The notes: generated by a model not told the origin, from the letters alone. Numbered from the stretch's first letter, positions 24,110 through 31,725 are shown. The stretch: 32,588 nucleotides of DNA from an uncultured delta proteobacterium (GCA_903843965.1 CAIMRY010000002.1:1-32588), one strand, 5' to 3'. Program-made: numbers and translations.

Positions 24110-25250
24110 AAGTCGAATGGGGCGACGATTCGATCAAGGCCTGAGCGTCGGAGAGAAGCTGCTCAAGAATTGTGCTCTTAATTGCCATAAAAAAATTATC
24201 ACCCTGCTCCATTCGGAATACAAAGCCCTCAGCACCATCATCCTTATAGTATAGACGTTGCAATCTATGTATCGTTTTCCTATGCGAAATAAACGAGTGG
24301 CAGCATATGTATTTCCACTGCATCGCAGACATTGTTGATCTGACTTTCTCGATGTCAATCTCTCCCTGGAACAGTATAGGAGTAGCGTACAGCAGTTCAT
24401 TTCTCTTTGCACGAAGCGTATTTTCACCGCATGGCGTGTAGTCAAAAACATGTTGATACATTATGTCGTCGACATAAAAAACATGAAGCACTAACGGGAT
24501 CATTGTTATCGTTCCAGTTTTGTTTTCATTTATATCTACTTTAAAATGAAGATGTACTATTCCTCCGATTTTGCAGAATTGCTTACTTAATTCATCATAT
24601 ATTAATACCTCGAAACCGCCACCCCAACGTGACATCGTACAACCACCTAGCACAGTATCAAGACACGTCAACGCTGACATCAAACCAACACTGAATGCTT
24701 TGCAAATCGTCTTGTGGTAGCCGTACATATGCATTGCATTTTCGCGAGCCTCTTCTAGCACTCGCAAAAAATCATCTGCACCACTTCCAGCAACTGAGAT
24801 AGTACCAAAAAGATCATCGCTGATCCTTTTCATTCTGTAGTCAATGCATTGGAAGCGTGTTTCGTCTGCGCCTTGATCAAACCAGGAAATAAACATTGTT
24901 GCTTGAATATTGTTGCGCTCACACATATCAATTGAGTAGATCATCTTGTCAATTGCATCGAAGTCTAGATTGGTGTCATTCGCGACAATTGATAAGCGCT
25001 TCAAAAATATCTCGATTTGGTGTCCATCACCAGCGACAGCGACGTATAACTTTTCGCTTAGCTTGTTGATTTTTTGAAACATACCCCTAACGGCGAATCC
25101 TGCACCAAGAGACTTCAAGACGCTATTTACATCCTGAAACGCAGGAATTGAAATTGTTTCATCCGGCTGATCAATTCGTGCGGAAGTGATCAGTAAGTCA
25201 CCGACGAGAATTGGGATTTCATACAGGGACAGCTTCGCAATTAGGGTCAT
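24108..25250 (-). CDS. AT-rich orphan protein with possible Ntn-hydrolase (proteasome-like) N-terminal domain
   Basis: This 380-aa protein's best start is the ATG at 25250, six bases after CAGGAG; an ATG at 25256 abuts it. GC content is far below every neighbour, with frequent ATA/TTA/AGA-type codons, strongly suggesting recent acquisition. No signal peptide or membrane helix is seen. The N-terminal ~190 residues carry a pattern like proteasome beta/HslV proteins: Thr2 directly after Met1 (MTLIAKL), IPILVGDLLITSA, LYVAVAGDGHQIEIFLKRL, GTISVAGSGADDFLRVLEEA. In that fold Thr after Met removal is the nucleophile. The C-terminal half, with many Cys, His and Tyr, is unrecognised. The assignment is inference from motif spacing. 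An isolated AT-rich gene like this could be a defence or mobile-element cargo gene. Confidence 0.6.
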   Translation of the reverse strand: MTLIAKLSLYEIPILVGDLLITSARIDQPDETISIPAFQDVNSVLKSLGAGFAVRGMFQKINKLSEKLYVAVAGDGHQIEIFLKRLSIVANDTNLDFDAIDKMIYSIDMCERNNIQATMFISWFDQGADETRFQCIDYRMKRISDDLFGTISVAGSGADDFLRVLEEARENAMHMYGYHKTICKAFSVGLMSALTCLDTVLGGCTMSRWGGGFEVLIYDELSKQFCKIGGIVHLHFKVDINENKTGTITMIPLVLHVFYVDDIMYQHVFDYTPCGENTLRAKRNELLYATPILFQGEIDIEKVRSTMSAMQWKYICCHSFISHRKTIHRLQRLYYKDDGAEGFVFRMEQGDNFFMAIKSTILEQLLSDAQALIESSPHST

Positions 25251-25307
25251 TTCCATCTCCTGATTTGCCTATACAACTTCTTGTCCGTACCGCCAACACT
25301 TGCCTCA

Positions 25308-25343
25308 CCGCCTTCGCTCCTGCCGCAAGGCGGGGGCTTTTTT
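25308..25343 (+). terminator. Terminator-like hairpin related to the eno terminator
   Basis: CCGCCTT (25308-25314) pairs with AAGGCGG (25327-25333), followed by GGGCTTTTTTG. The right half AAGGCGGGGGCT plus T-tract repeats the eno terminator at 24093-24104. The two copies bracket the AT-rich gene. Confidence 0.7.
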
Positions 25344-25356
25344 GTTGCGCCGTACA

Positions 25357-25416
25357 CCCTGTCAACAGGGAATTATTGTCCTTTTAGCGGCCAAAAACGG
25401 GTGATTTTTGTCCTGC
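25357..25416 (+). promoter_or_regulatory. Shared 60-bp upstream element, copy 1
   Basis: These 60 bases align without gaps to 30708-30767, 52 identical by eye, with a 39-base core carrying only two changes (GTCCTTTTA-CGGCCAAAAACGG and ATTTTTGTCCTGC blocks). It includes CAAAAA/TTTTTG as a short inverted repeat and a repeated GTCCT. It ends 48 bases before the M15-like gene at 25465. Promoter, operator or RNA leader are all possible. Confidence 0.75.
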
Positions 25417-25464
25417 GCATAAAAGCCGTGCTCTGTTCCGTTGAAAGACCAACGGAGGTCAATT

Positions 25465-26217
25465 ATGAAACAAGAAAGCACGGACAAACGCATTCGGACC
25501 TGGGTGAGCGAGGACGGCAAGCACGCCGTCGCCAGCATGAGCCTGGGCTCGGGCGGTGGCATCGGCCACAAGCTGGGCAAGGGCGGGAAGGGTGAGCAGA
25601 ACTTCCGCCTGGACAACGGCGAATACGCGGGCGAAGGCGGCGGCTCATCAACCGGCCCGGTATACCGGGGCACGGTCAGGTTGCCGAATGAGGTACGCCG
25701 GGAAGTGACGCCGCCTGTCCAGAAAGGCAAGGTTGCCACACCGCCGCCAGCGCCACTGAGCAAGGGCGGAAGAGTGGGCACCACTGCGAAGAATGACGAA
25801 AGCGGCAAGAAGAACCCAGACCCGGAGGCACTGCACGCAAAAACCCGTGAACAGGTGCAAAATGTGCTGGACAAGGACTCGGGCACACATGATGTCAACA
25901 TGAACAGCGGGTATCGGTCCGGTGACACCACAGCGCACGGTGAGGGTCGAGCAGTGGACATCAATCGGATCAATGACCAAAAGGTTTCGGATGCCATCGA
26001 CCCAAACGTGCCTGCGGAACAACGTGAAACGATGCGTGAACGGCTTAAAGAAATCAGGACTGCCGCAGATGCGAACAAAGAGGTGGAAGCGTACATTGAC
26101 CCTGTGGACGGTTACTTCCGTCCTGCTGATCCGAACAGCAAAAGCCCAGGCCGGAAGGCCAAGGATCAAGAAATCCATGACCACAGGCACCATATTCACA
26201 TCACCATTCGCAAGTAA
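25465..26217 (+). CDS. Leaderless M15-like zinc peptidase, module 1 (candidate peptidoglycan-targeting effector)
   Basis: This 250-aa protein starts at the ATG at 25465 behind CGGAGG (25453-25458). It has no signal peptide or membrane helix. The N-terminal ~115 residues are Gly/Lys/Pro-rich and poorly ordered (SLGSGGGIGHKLGKGGKG), like a delivery or linker region. The C-terminal ~130 residues show the D-Ala-D-Ala-carboxypeptidase-like metal site: NSGYRSG, AHGEGRAVDIN (~158-166, His and Asp ligands) and the terminal HDHRHHIHI (~238-246) with the H-x-H ligand. M15-type enzymes cut peptide bonds of peptidoglycan. Lacking a leader but next to secreted proteins, it fits a toxin exported by another route. 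A homologous gene with the same upstream element lies at 30848. Confidence 0.75.
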   Translation: MKQESTDKRIRTWVSEDGKHAVASMSLGSGGGIGHKLGKGGKGEQNFRLDNGEYAGEGGGSSTGPVYRGTVRLPNEVRREVTPPVQKGKVATPPPAPLSKGGRVGTTAKNDESGKKNPDPEALHAKTREQVQNVLDKDSGTHDVNMNSGYRSGDTTAHGEGRAVDINRINDQKVSDAIDPNVPAEQRETMRERLKEIRTAADANKEVEAYIDPVDGYFRPADPNSKSPGRKAKDQEIHDHRHHIHITIRK

Positions 26218-26232
26218 TTCATGGAGAATTTG

Positions 26233-26640
26233 ATGCGAACACTTCTTCTGCTGCTTGTCTCCTTTCTCATGCTTGGACCACCAACCGAAGCCTGCGCCCA
26301 ACGGGTGAAGATCACCTACCACGCTGCCGAAGCCGAGCCGGAAAGCGCAGAGGAGAATGCCGCCCACGCCGAGGGGCGCGCCATGGACATCAATGAGGTG
26401 AACAAGATGCCGGTGCGTCTGGCTGTTGACCCCTCCGCGCCGCAGGCCAAGCGCGAGGCAATGCGCGAGCGCCTCCGCGAGATTGAGGCTTCCGCCCGCG
26501 ACAACCGGGAGGTGGAGCTGTTTATCAGTCCCCTCGGCGGCTTTCACAGGGATACAAAGACGAGGAACATCAGCCATGAGGCGACGAAGGAAGAAATGGA
26601 CGCACACTGGGATCACATCCACATGACCATCATTAAATGA
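26233..26640 (+). CDS. Small secreted M15-like domain protein
   Basis: This 135-aa protein starts at the ATG at 26233, six bases after GGAG; an ATG at 26221 would put that GGAG inside the gene. A signal peptide (RTLLLLLVSFLMLGP, cleavage near ACA-Q at about residue 23) is followed by the same domain as the previous gene. Shared marks are AHAEGRAMDINEVN (~45-58), REAMRERLREIE matching RETMRERLKEIR, and the C-terminal HWDHIHMTIIK (125-135). The putative zinc ligands His, Asp and H-x-H are kept, but the SGYRS segment is absent. It may be an active periplasmic peptidase or a decoy/inhibitor of the leaderless paralogue 15 bases upstream. The two are certainly one operon. Confidence 0.8.
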   Translation: MRTLLLLLVSFLMLGPPTEACAQRVKITYHAAEAEPESAEENAAHAEGRAMDINEVNKMPVRLAVDPSAPQAKREAMRERLREIEASARDNREVELFISPLGGFHRDTKTRNISHEATKEEMDAHWDHIHMTIIK

Positions 26641-26650
26641 CACCATGCCT

Positions 26651-26674
26651 GCCGCCAGCCAAGCGGCTGGCGGC
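26651..26674 (+). terminator. Perfect hairpin between the secreted M15-like gene and its neighbour
   Basis: GCCGCCAGCC (26651-26660) pairs fully with GGCTGGCGGC (26665-26674) around AAGC. There is no T-tract; GGAG, the next gene's ribosome-binding site, follows two bases later. It could be an attenuator or RNA-stability structure rather than a true terminator. Confidence 0.5.
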
Positions 26675-26741
26675 AACGGAGCCCCCTATGCGTTAGCTCT
26701 GCATCATCCTCGTCCTCTGCCTCGCTTGGGCCGCGCCTGCC

Positions 26742-27629
26742 TTGGCGGAATATCCGCGCGTGGACGACGACCTCGCTGTGCGCTTGTTCTGCTTTGCCGA
26801 ATCTAAGGGCTTCTGGGGAGGCTACGGTAAGTTCAGCGTACGTATATTTGTCGTTCCCGAAACCGGAGGATCGAGGCTTCTTGCGGCCTATGTGGAGAAC
26901 GAGTCCCTGCCGGATTCCGCCTACATGCTCCTGAGCGGCCCGGTCGCCGCGCGCTGGGGCAATCTGCGGCCCGCACCTGGCTACTCCAAGGACCGGAATG
27001 CAAGCGACACCTGCCGCTATTGGGCCGACAGCCTCACGGTCAAGCCGGGCGGACGGATGCACAACGCCACGGTGGAGCTTGACCTCGGCGCAAACCCGCC
27101 CGTGCTGCGCAGCCTGGACAGCCTCGGGCGCGAAAGGGTGGAGCCGCTTGCGTCCATCCCGCAGTCCGAAACCGCCAAGATGGTGTCCCGGAGCTACGTT
27201 GTCACCCATCGTGAGACCAGGGCCATGAGCTTCCGCGTGCTTGAGGCCAACATGGGCGACGGGGGGCTGCGCATGAGCGAGGTCAGGGCGAGCAGGCTGC
27301 CGAAGAGTCCCCTGCTGGCGGCCCTGGCGCAGAAGGGCCAGGGCGGGCGGCGCGTGGTGCGCGTGCTGGAAGCCAGCCAGTGGTGGAGCGCCGTGCGCAT
27401 CCTCTCCGCTCCGGCCCAGGACGACCCGGACGGGGCCTTCGTCTTTGAGGCCATGTCCGTGGACCCGCACCCGGAACTCGGCAAGCCCGAGGAGCGCCGG
27501 GCGGACCTGTACCGCTACGAGGTGACGCTGGACAAGGTCACCAGAACCCTGGTGTCCAGCGGCTGGCAGCTGGACGTGGAGGAGGATGTCTGGAAGCGCG
27601 GCCAGGAGTTCCGCAACAGGGAGCCGTGA
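26742..27629 (+). CDS. Secreted partner protein of module 1; true start interrupted by a stop at codon 3
   Basis: The open part, 295 codons from a TTG at 26742, lacks its natural beginning. In the same frame an ATG at 26688, seven bases after GGAG, is followed by CGT, TAG, then a perfect signal peptide (LCIILVLCLAWAAPALA, cleavage before EYP). One change (TAG from AAG) would restore MRKLCII. So the gene is either inactivated, suppressed, or carries a sequencing error. The mature protein has no named family. It is homologous to the protein at 31726: RLFCFAES, VPETGG, a W-x2-L-RP motif (RWGNLRPAP / YWEGLRPVP) and a central ELDL.ANPPVLR strand. It is probably periplasmic and a candidate immunity protein for the M15-like effector. 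Confidence 0.65.
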   Translation: MAEYPRVDDDLAVRLFCFAESKGFWGGYGKFSVRIFVVPETGGSRLLAAYVENESLPDSAYMLLSGPVAARWGNLRPAPGYSKDRNASDTCRYWADSLTVKPGGRMHNATVELDLGANPPVLRSLDSLGRERVEPLASIPQSETAKMVSRSYVVTHRETRAMSFRVLEANMGDGGLRMSEVRASRLPKSPLLAALAQKGQGGRRVVRVLEASQWWSAVRILSAPAQDDPDGAFVFEAMSVDPHPELGKPEERRADLYRYEVTLDKVTRTLVSSGWQLDVEEDVWKRGQEFRNREP

Positions 27630-27788
27630 ACAGGTTCACCACCCTCTGCCCCTGACGCAAGCCCAGGCCCCCGTATGCACCTCCCCCCTTTACATTCGCC
27701 CCAAGAAGGCGGACTGTTCAAGCATGGACCAAAGCCCCCATCGAGCACTGCCACCACGCGCTGCCCATCACACTCTGAGGAGACGCCT

Positions 27789-28169
27789 ATGAGCTATGAG
27801 ACATCCTTCACCAAAATAGAAAACGAGTTGACCCCAAACTTCCGCGACCGCATGAAGGGCGCCGAGGGCGTGGCCGACGTGCAGCAGATCTACGCCGAGT
27901 TCGTGAAGGACATGCTGTCCGGCATCACCGGGGCCGAGGTGGTGCTCGACGAAGGCGACGTGCGCGTCGACCCGGAGGTCGAGGGCGGCGTCACCTTCGG
28001 CCCGGGCATCGCCGCGAACCCGGAGTTCGACAACTTCCTGGAGCGCAGCGACCTGCTGGACATCCTGCGCCGCCAGGGCCAGCACGCGGCCAACAAGATC
28101 ACGCACCTGGCCGGCCACTCCGAACGCGACGAGGCCAAGCTCTTTCCCCGCAAAAACCGCAGGGGCTAG
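27789..28169 (+). CDS. Hypothetical protein, 126 aa
   Basis: The start is the ATG at 27789 behind GAGGAG (27777-27782). The sequence is soluble and mixed-charge (SYETSFTKIENELTPNFRDR), with no signal peptide or membrane segment. The middle has an acidic stretch (VVLDEGDVRVDPEVEGG), and the C-terminus is basic (FPRKNRRG). Codon use is GC-rich like the core genes. I do not recognise a family. It lies in the same direction as the module-1 genes but 159 bases away, and is followed 108 bases later by another small acidic protein, so the two may form a pair. Confidence 0.75.
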   Translation: MSYETSFTKIENELTPNFRDRMKGAEGVADVQQIYAEFVKDMLSGITGAEVVLDEGDVRVDPEVEGGVTFGPGIAANPEFDNFLERSDLLDILRRQGQHAANKITHLAGHSERDEAKLFPRKNRRG

Positions 28170-28277
28170 GCGCGCCGCGCAAATCCCGGCCCTGCCCTGC
28201 GGCCATGCGCCGGGGCTCTGCGCTCTGTGCTTGACCTCCGCCGCTGTGCGCCCTATGGGAAATCGCGAGGTGACACC

Positions 28278-28484
28278 ATGAAAACGAGCTACCGCAAAAA
28301 ACTTGAGAAGGCGTCCAACTTCCTGCGCGAGGTCTTCGACGACCTGGAGACCGAGGGCAGCGACGACTTCGACACCTTTGGCACGCGCCTGGAAGACCTG
28401 GCCGGAGAGATCGACGACATGCTGGCCGAGGATGAGGCCAACGTGAAGGACAGCGACGACGACGACGGGTACGAGGTCGAATAG
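28278..28484 (+). CDS. Small acidic hypothetical protein, 68 aa
   Basis: The start is the ATG at 28278; GAGGTG lies eight bases before. The first 15 residues are basic (KTSYRKKLEKASNF), and the remainder is very acidic, ending in a DSDDDDGYEVE tail. It looks helical and soluble, with no cysteines. No family was recognised; it could be a small binding or regulatory protein. An open extension upstream (from 28227) has no ribosome-binding site. A strong terminator follows 46 bases later. Confidence 0.7.
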   Translation: MKTSYRKKLEKASNFLREVFDDLETEGSDDFDTFGTRLEDLAGEIDDMLAEDEANVKDSDDDDGYEVE

Positions 28485-28530
28485 ACGCCGCGCGCGGGCA
28501 GTTCAAAACAGGACCGAACGCACGAAAGAG

Positions 28531-28560
28531 AAGGCCCCGCCGCAATGTGGGGCCTTTTTT
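28531..28560 (+). terminator. Rho-independent terminator after the small acidic protein
   Basis: AAGGCCCC (28531-28538) pairs with GGGGCCTT (28549-28556), followed by a run of T to 28560 and then GTTG. A clear intrinsic terminator. Confidence 0.9.
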
Positions 28561-28606
28561 GTTGCCGAACGCAACGCCCCGGATGCGCGGTCAGACCAAA
28601 TAGCAC

Positions 28607-28637
28607 TGGACATTCCCCATCGGGAGTGGTTTATATA
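28607..28637 (+). promoter_or_regulatory. Possible promoter of the exporter operon
   Basis: TGGACA (28607-28612) and TTTATA (28630-28635) are 17 bases apart in a locally AT-rich stretch after the terminator. It leaves a ~190-base leader before the ATG at 28834. The rest of this 273-base gap (28561-28833) shows no gene. Confidence 0.35.
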
Positions 28638-28833
28638 GCACAAAATTTCACACGCTGGCGCCAAACCGGAAGGCTGCTGGCGCGATCCTGTACCGTCTCC
28701 ATCGCCGGGAAGGGAATTTTTGCGTCCAAAATGACGCGATGTCCCCTGCTCGGAATGTCCGGGAAGGAGGTTTGCCTGGGGAATATGCTCGGCTGCGGCA
28801 AGGCTGTATTTCCAATCAAGGAGGCAAAGGGAC

Positions 28834-30291
28834 ATGGAAGACGCCAAGAAAAAGATCTTAAGCGAGGACTGGATAGCATTCTGGCTGGGACTGTTCATCT
28901 TCTGCCTGGGGCTCATCGCCTTCACTGGAACCGAGGTGCTGGGCTGGGCCATCAAGACCAATGTCTGGACCGACATCAGCAAGGCTCTCTCTCCGGCCTC
29001 GGCCACGTTCAAGGGCCTGCCCGCAATTGCATCCCTGTTTCTGACCTACGTTTTCCTTCTCGTCTGCATGCTCGTCACATCCCGCGCCCTGGACGCTGAT
29101 CTCAAGAAATTCGCGGTGGGCTTCACCCTGGTTTTCTGGATCAGCTACTTCTGCTGGGTCCTTGGGCACTATGCCTACATTGCGGCCACGCACAACCAGT
29201 TCGACAAGTTCGGCATCAGCTGGTCGCTGAACCTCACCGGCGAGGCGGGCTTCATCGTGGCCCTGCTGGCCGGGCTGGTGGTGGGCAACTTCTTCCCCGG
29301 CCTGGTCAGCACCATGAGCGAGGCCACACGGCCCGAACTCTACGTCAAGACGGCCATCGTCATCCTGGGCGCGGCCCTGGGCGCAAAGGCCGCCGAGCAC
29401 CTGGGCATGGGCCAGGCCATCCTGTTCCGGGGCCTGTGCGCCTCCATCGAGGTCTACCTCATCGACTGGGCCGTGGTCTACCTGGTGGCCCGCACGCTCT
29501 TCAAATTCAACCGCGAGTGGGCGGTGCCGCTGGCCTCGGGCATCTCCATCTGCGGCGTCTCGGCAGCCATCGCCACGGGAGCGGCCATCCGCGCGCGGCC
29601 CGTGGTGTCCATCATGGTTTCGTCGCTGGTGGTCATCTTCGCGGTGGTCGAGCTGATCATCCTGCCCTTCATGTCGCGTGAATTGTTGTGGATGCATCCC
29701 ATGGTCGCGGGCGACTGGATGGGCCTGGCGGTGAAGACCGACGGCGCGGCCATCGCCTCCGGCACCATCGTGGACTCCCTGGTCCGGGCCAAGGCGGCTG
29801 CGGCCGGAACCGTCTACGAGCCGGGCTGGATCGCCATGCCCGCCGTGACCAGCAAGATCTTCATCGACATGTTCATCGGCATCTGGGCCTTTGTGCTGGC
29901 CATCGTGTGGTGCTCCAAGATCGAGTGCCAGGGCGAGGTCAAGGCCTCCATGATCTGGGAGCGCTTCCCCAAGTTCGTTTTCGGCTACTTTTTGACCTTC
30001 ATCCTCATGCTCATGGTCAGCCTGTCCTCCAAGGACATCATGAAGCTGGCGCAAAAGGCCACGGGACAGATGGACAACTTCCGGGGCATGTTCTTCATCA
30101 TGACCTTCTTCACCATCGGGGTCATCTCGAACTTCCGCAAGCTCTGGGCCGAGGGCTTCGGCAAGCTGGCCGCCGTCTACTTCCTGTGCCTGTTCGGCTT
30201 CATCATCTGGGTCGGCCTTGCGATCTCGTGGATCTTCTTCAGCGGCATGGAGCCGCCGATCATCTCCGGGCCGTCGTTGATGGGCCTCTAA
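28834..30291 (+). CDS. Putative sulfate exporter family (YeiH/UPF0324-like) transporter
   Basis: This 485-aa membrane protein is preceded by AAGGAGG (28818-28824). About twelve helices are visible. The family motifs are PELYVKTAIVILGAALGAKA (~170) and the Gly-rich ASGISICGVSAAIATGAAI (~231-249), which match the conserved-hypothetical-698/YeiH family annotated as putative sulfate (or related anion) exporters. Substrate evidence for that family is thin. It is longer than the usual ~340-aa members, with an extra N-terminal pair of helices and a long C-terminal part. A small membrane protein follows after 22 bases and probably belongs to the same transport unit. In a sulfur-metabolising anaerobe an anion exporter would be sensible. 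Confidence 0.8.
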   Translation: MEDAKKKILSEDWIAFWLGLFIFCLGLIAFTGTEVLGWAIKTNVWTDISKALSPASATFKGLPAIASLFLTYVFLLVCMLVTSRALDADLKKFAVGFTLVFWISYFCWVLGHYAYIAATHNQFDKFGISWSLNLTGEAGFIVALLAGLVVGNFFPGLVSTMSEATRPELYVKTAIVILGAALGAKAAEHLGMGQAILFRGLCASIEVYLIDWAVVYLVARTLFKFNREWAVPLASGISICGVSAAIATGAAIRARPVVSIMVSSLVVIFAVVELIILPFMSRELLWMHPMVAGDWMGLAVKTDGAAIASGTIVDSLVRAKAAAAGTVYEPGWIAMPAVTSKIFIDMFIGIWAFVLAIVWCSKIECQGEVKASMIWERFPKFVFGYFLTFILMLMVSLSSKDIMKLAQKATGQMDNFRGMFFIMTFFTIGVISNFRKLWAEGFGKLAAVYFLCLFGFIIWVGLAISWIFFSGMEPPIISGPSLMGL

Positions 30292-30313
30292 CCAGAACCC
30301 ACGGAGGTGGTTT

Positions 30314-30601
30314 ATGCCTGACAAGCACAAGATGACCGAGGAAGAACAGAACGAAATGGTCGCCGAGCTGAAGCGCATGGAGTACGAGCCGCTTCTGCCC
30401 ATCGAGAAGAAACTCATCGGCTACAGCATCGGCCTGGGCATCGTGCTCCTGTTCGTGTTCATCTGGATGAGCAAGACCTTCTTCCCGGCCACGACCAAGC
30501 TGGAATCCACCAACGCCGCAGTCAAGGCGGCCGCGGCTGCGCCAGCACCGGCGGCCGCGCCTGCGGGCGTTGTTCCGGCGGCTCCGGCCAAGAAGGAGTA
30601 G
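30314..30601 (+). CDS. Small single-pass membrane protein, partner of the exporter
   Basis: This 95-aa protein starts at the ATG at 30314 behind ACGGAGGTGG. Residues 1-32 are charged and helical (KHKMTEEEQNEMVAELKRME), one transmembrane helix lies at about 36-55 (IGYSIGLGIVLLFVFIWM), and the tail is Ala/Pro-rich (AAAAAPAPAAAPAG) ending AKKE. Its position, 22 bases after the exporter gene, and the strong terminator behind it make it the second gene of that operon. No family was recognised. A role as accessory subunit is likely. Confidence 0.75.
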   Translation: MPDKHKMTEEEQNEMVAELKRMEYEPLLPIEKKLIGYSIGLGIVLLFVFIWMSKTFFPATTKLESTNAAVKAAAAAPAPAAAPAGVVPAAPAKKE

Positions 30602-30652
30602 GAGGCGGGGAAGAATACGCGCAGGGTGGCGCGCAAGAACCATATATGGACA

Positions 30653-30690
30653 GGCCCCGCCCCTGCCGATCCGAGGGACGGGGCCATTTT
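30653..30690 (+). terminator. Terminator of the exporter operon
   Basis: GGCCCCG (30653-30659) pairs with CGGGGCC (30679-30685), followed by ATTTTTG. It separates the operon from the second M15-like module. Confidence 0.75.
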
Positions 30691-30707
30691 TGAGTCTTTG
30701 TTGGAAC

Positions 30708-30767
30708 CCCTGTCAACCCGCTATTTTCGTCCTTTTACCGGCCAAAAACGGGTCATTTTTGTCCTGC
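30708..30767 (+). promoter_or_regulatory. Shared 60-bp upstream element, copy 2
   Basis: This is the counterpart of 25357-25416 (52 of 60 bases the same by eye). It ends 80 bases before the M15-like gene at 30848. A TTGTCC within it and TATCCT at 30782-30787 are 18 bases apart and could be a promoter; copy 1 has the TTGTCC but a poorer -10. The rest of the leader differs between copies, so only this block was kept. Confidence 0.75.
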
Positions 30768-30847
30768 CCCAAAAGTACATGCTATCCTATGCGGCAATGT
30801 GGACCGGAGATCGTCTCCGGTCATTGCCAACACCATCGGAGGCATGT

Positions 30848-31708
30848 ATGCCCGTACGCAGGAAATCGAATACCAATTTTGTGGCCGAGCAGCCCAAACA
30901 GGGCTGGGCGTTCTTTGAAGAGTCGGGTCAGTGGCGCAGAACTCCCGACCCTTGGGGAGCGCCGCGTGACCATTTCCCCAAAGAGTACGGCGACTGGTTC
31001 GCCGTGACGAAGCCCGCAGGCTGGCAGCCGCCTGCAGGGACACTGGCCGGGGAGTCGCTCTTGGACGGCGGCGCGGTGAGCCTGAACGCGGCTGGCGGCG
31101 GCTCGGGCGGCGGGACGGCCAGCGGGACAAAAATCGGCGCGGGCCACAAGCCGCAGCCCTACGGCTGGCACGGATATTATGGCGAGACGGGCGGCGGATT
31201 CTCCGGCGGTACCCCCTCACGCAACCCTGCGCCGCCGCCGTCAAAGGCTCCGGCCGAGGTCACGTGGAGGAACGACGATCCACACAAGCCTGACCCGAAG
31301 ATGAAAGACCTCCATGCGCCGATGCGAAAGACCGTGGAGGACATGAAGACCGAGGTGCCCAAGCTGGAGTCGGCCAACGTGAACAGCGGGCGCAGGCCGT
31401 ACGACCCAGCGAAGCCAAATGACCCACACACCCAGGGAAGGGCCGTGGACATCAACAACATCAATGGCGTCCGCGTGGTGAACCTGGACACCGCCACCGG
31501 CCCCAAGGGCGAGCAGGCGCGGGAAGCTGCCACCAATCTTGAAGAATGGGCGAAAGGTAAAGATGACGTCACGGAGATCATCGGGCCGACCGGGTGGTGG
31601 AAGAGGGATAGTAAAGGGAAGATGGAGCCCAAAATTCCTGCGAACGACCGAGAGATCAAGACCCTTGAGGAGCACAAAAACCACTACCATATTGGCACGA
31701 AGTGGTAG
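30848..31708 (+). CDS. Leaderless M15-like zinc peptidase, module 2 (candidate effector)
   Basis: This 286-aa protein starts at the ATG at 30848 behind CGGAGG (30837-30842). An ATG four bases earlier is out of frame, and upstream in-frame codons run through the shared element. There is no signal peptide. The N-terminal half is Trp/Gly/Pro-rich (GWAFFEESGQWRRTPDPWG, GGGSGGGTASGTK) and differs from module 1. The C-terminal domain matches: ANVNSGRRPYD, DPHTQGRAVDINNINGV (~192-207), the helix EEWAKGKDDVTEIIGP and the terminal HKNHYHIGTKW (276-286) with H-x-H. The predicted zinc ligands are all present. Same domain, different front end and the same upstream element as 25465 indicate duplication followed by diversification, as in polymorphic effectors. 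Confidence 0.75.
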   Translation: MPVRRKSNTNFVAEQPKQGWAFFEESGQWRRTPDPWGAPRDHFPKEYGDWFAVTKPAGWQPPAGTLAGESLLDGGAVSLNAAGGGSGGGTASGTKIGAGHKPQPYGWHGYYGETGGGFSGGTPSRNPAPPPSKAPAEVTWRNDDPHKPDPKMKDLHAPMRKTVEDMKTEVPKLESANVNSGRRPYDPAKPNDPHTQGRAVDINNINGVRVVNLDTATGPKGEQAREAATNLEEWAKGKDDVTEIIGPTGWWKRDSKGKMEPKIPANDREIKTLEEHKNHYHIGTKW

Positions 31709-31725
31709 CGACACCGGGGATGCAC

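Noticed and set aside
28485-28833. Possible RNA gene or riboswitch in the leader of the exporter
   Set aside because: Apart from the terminator and a weak promoter I could not find a convincing conserved fold by eye.
28858-30417. Long minus-strand open frame opposite the exporter
   Set aside because: His/Asp/Gly-rich shadow of a membrane protein gene; no start signals.
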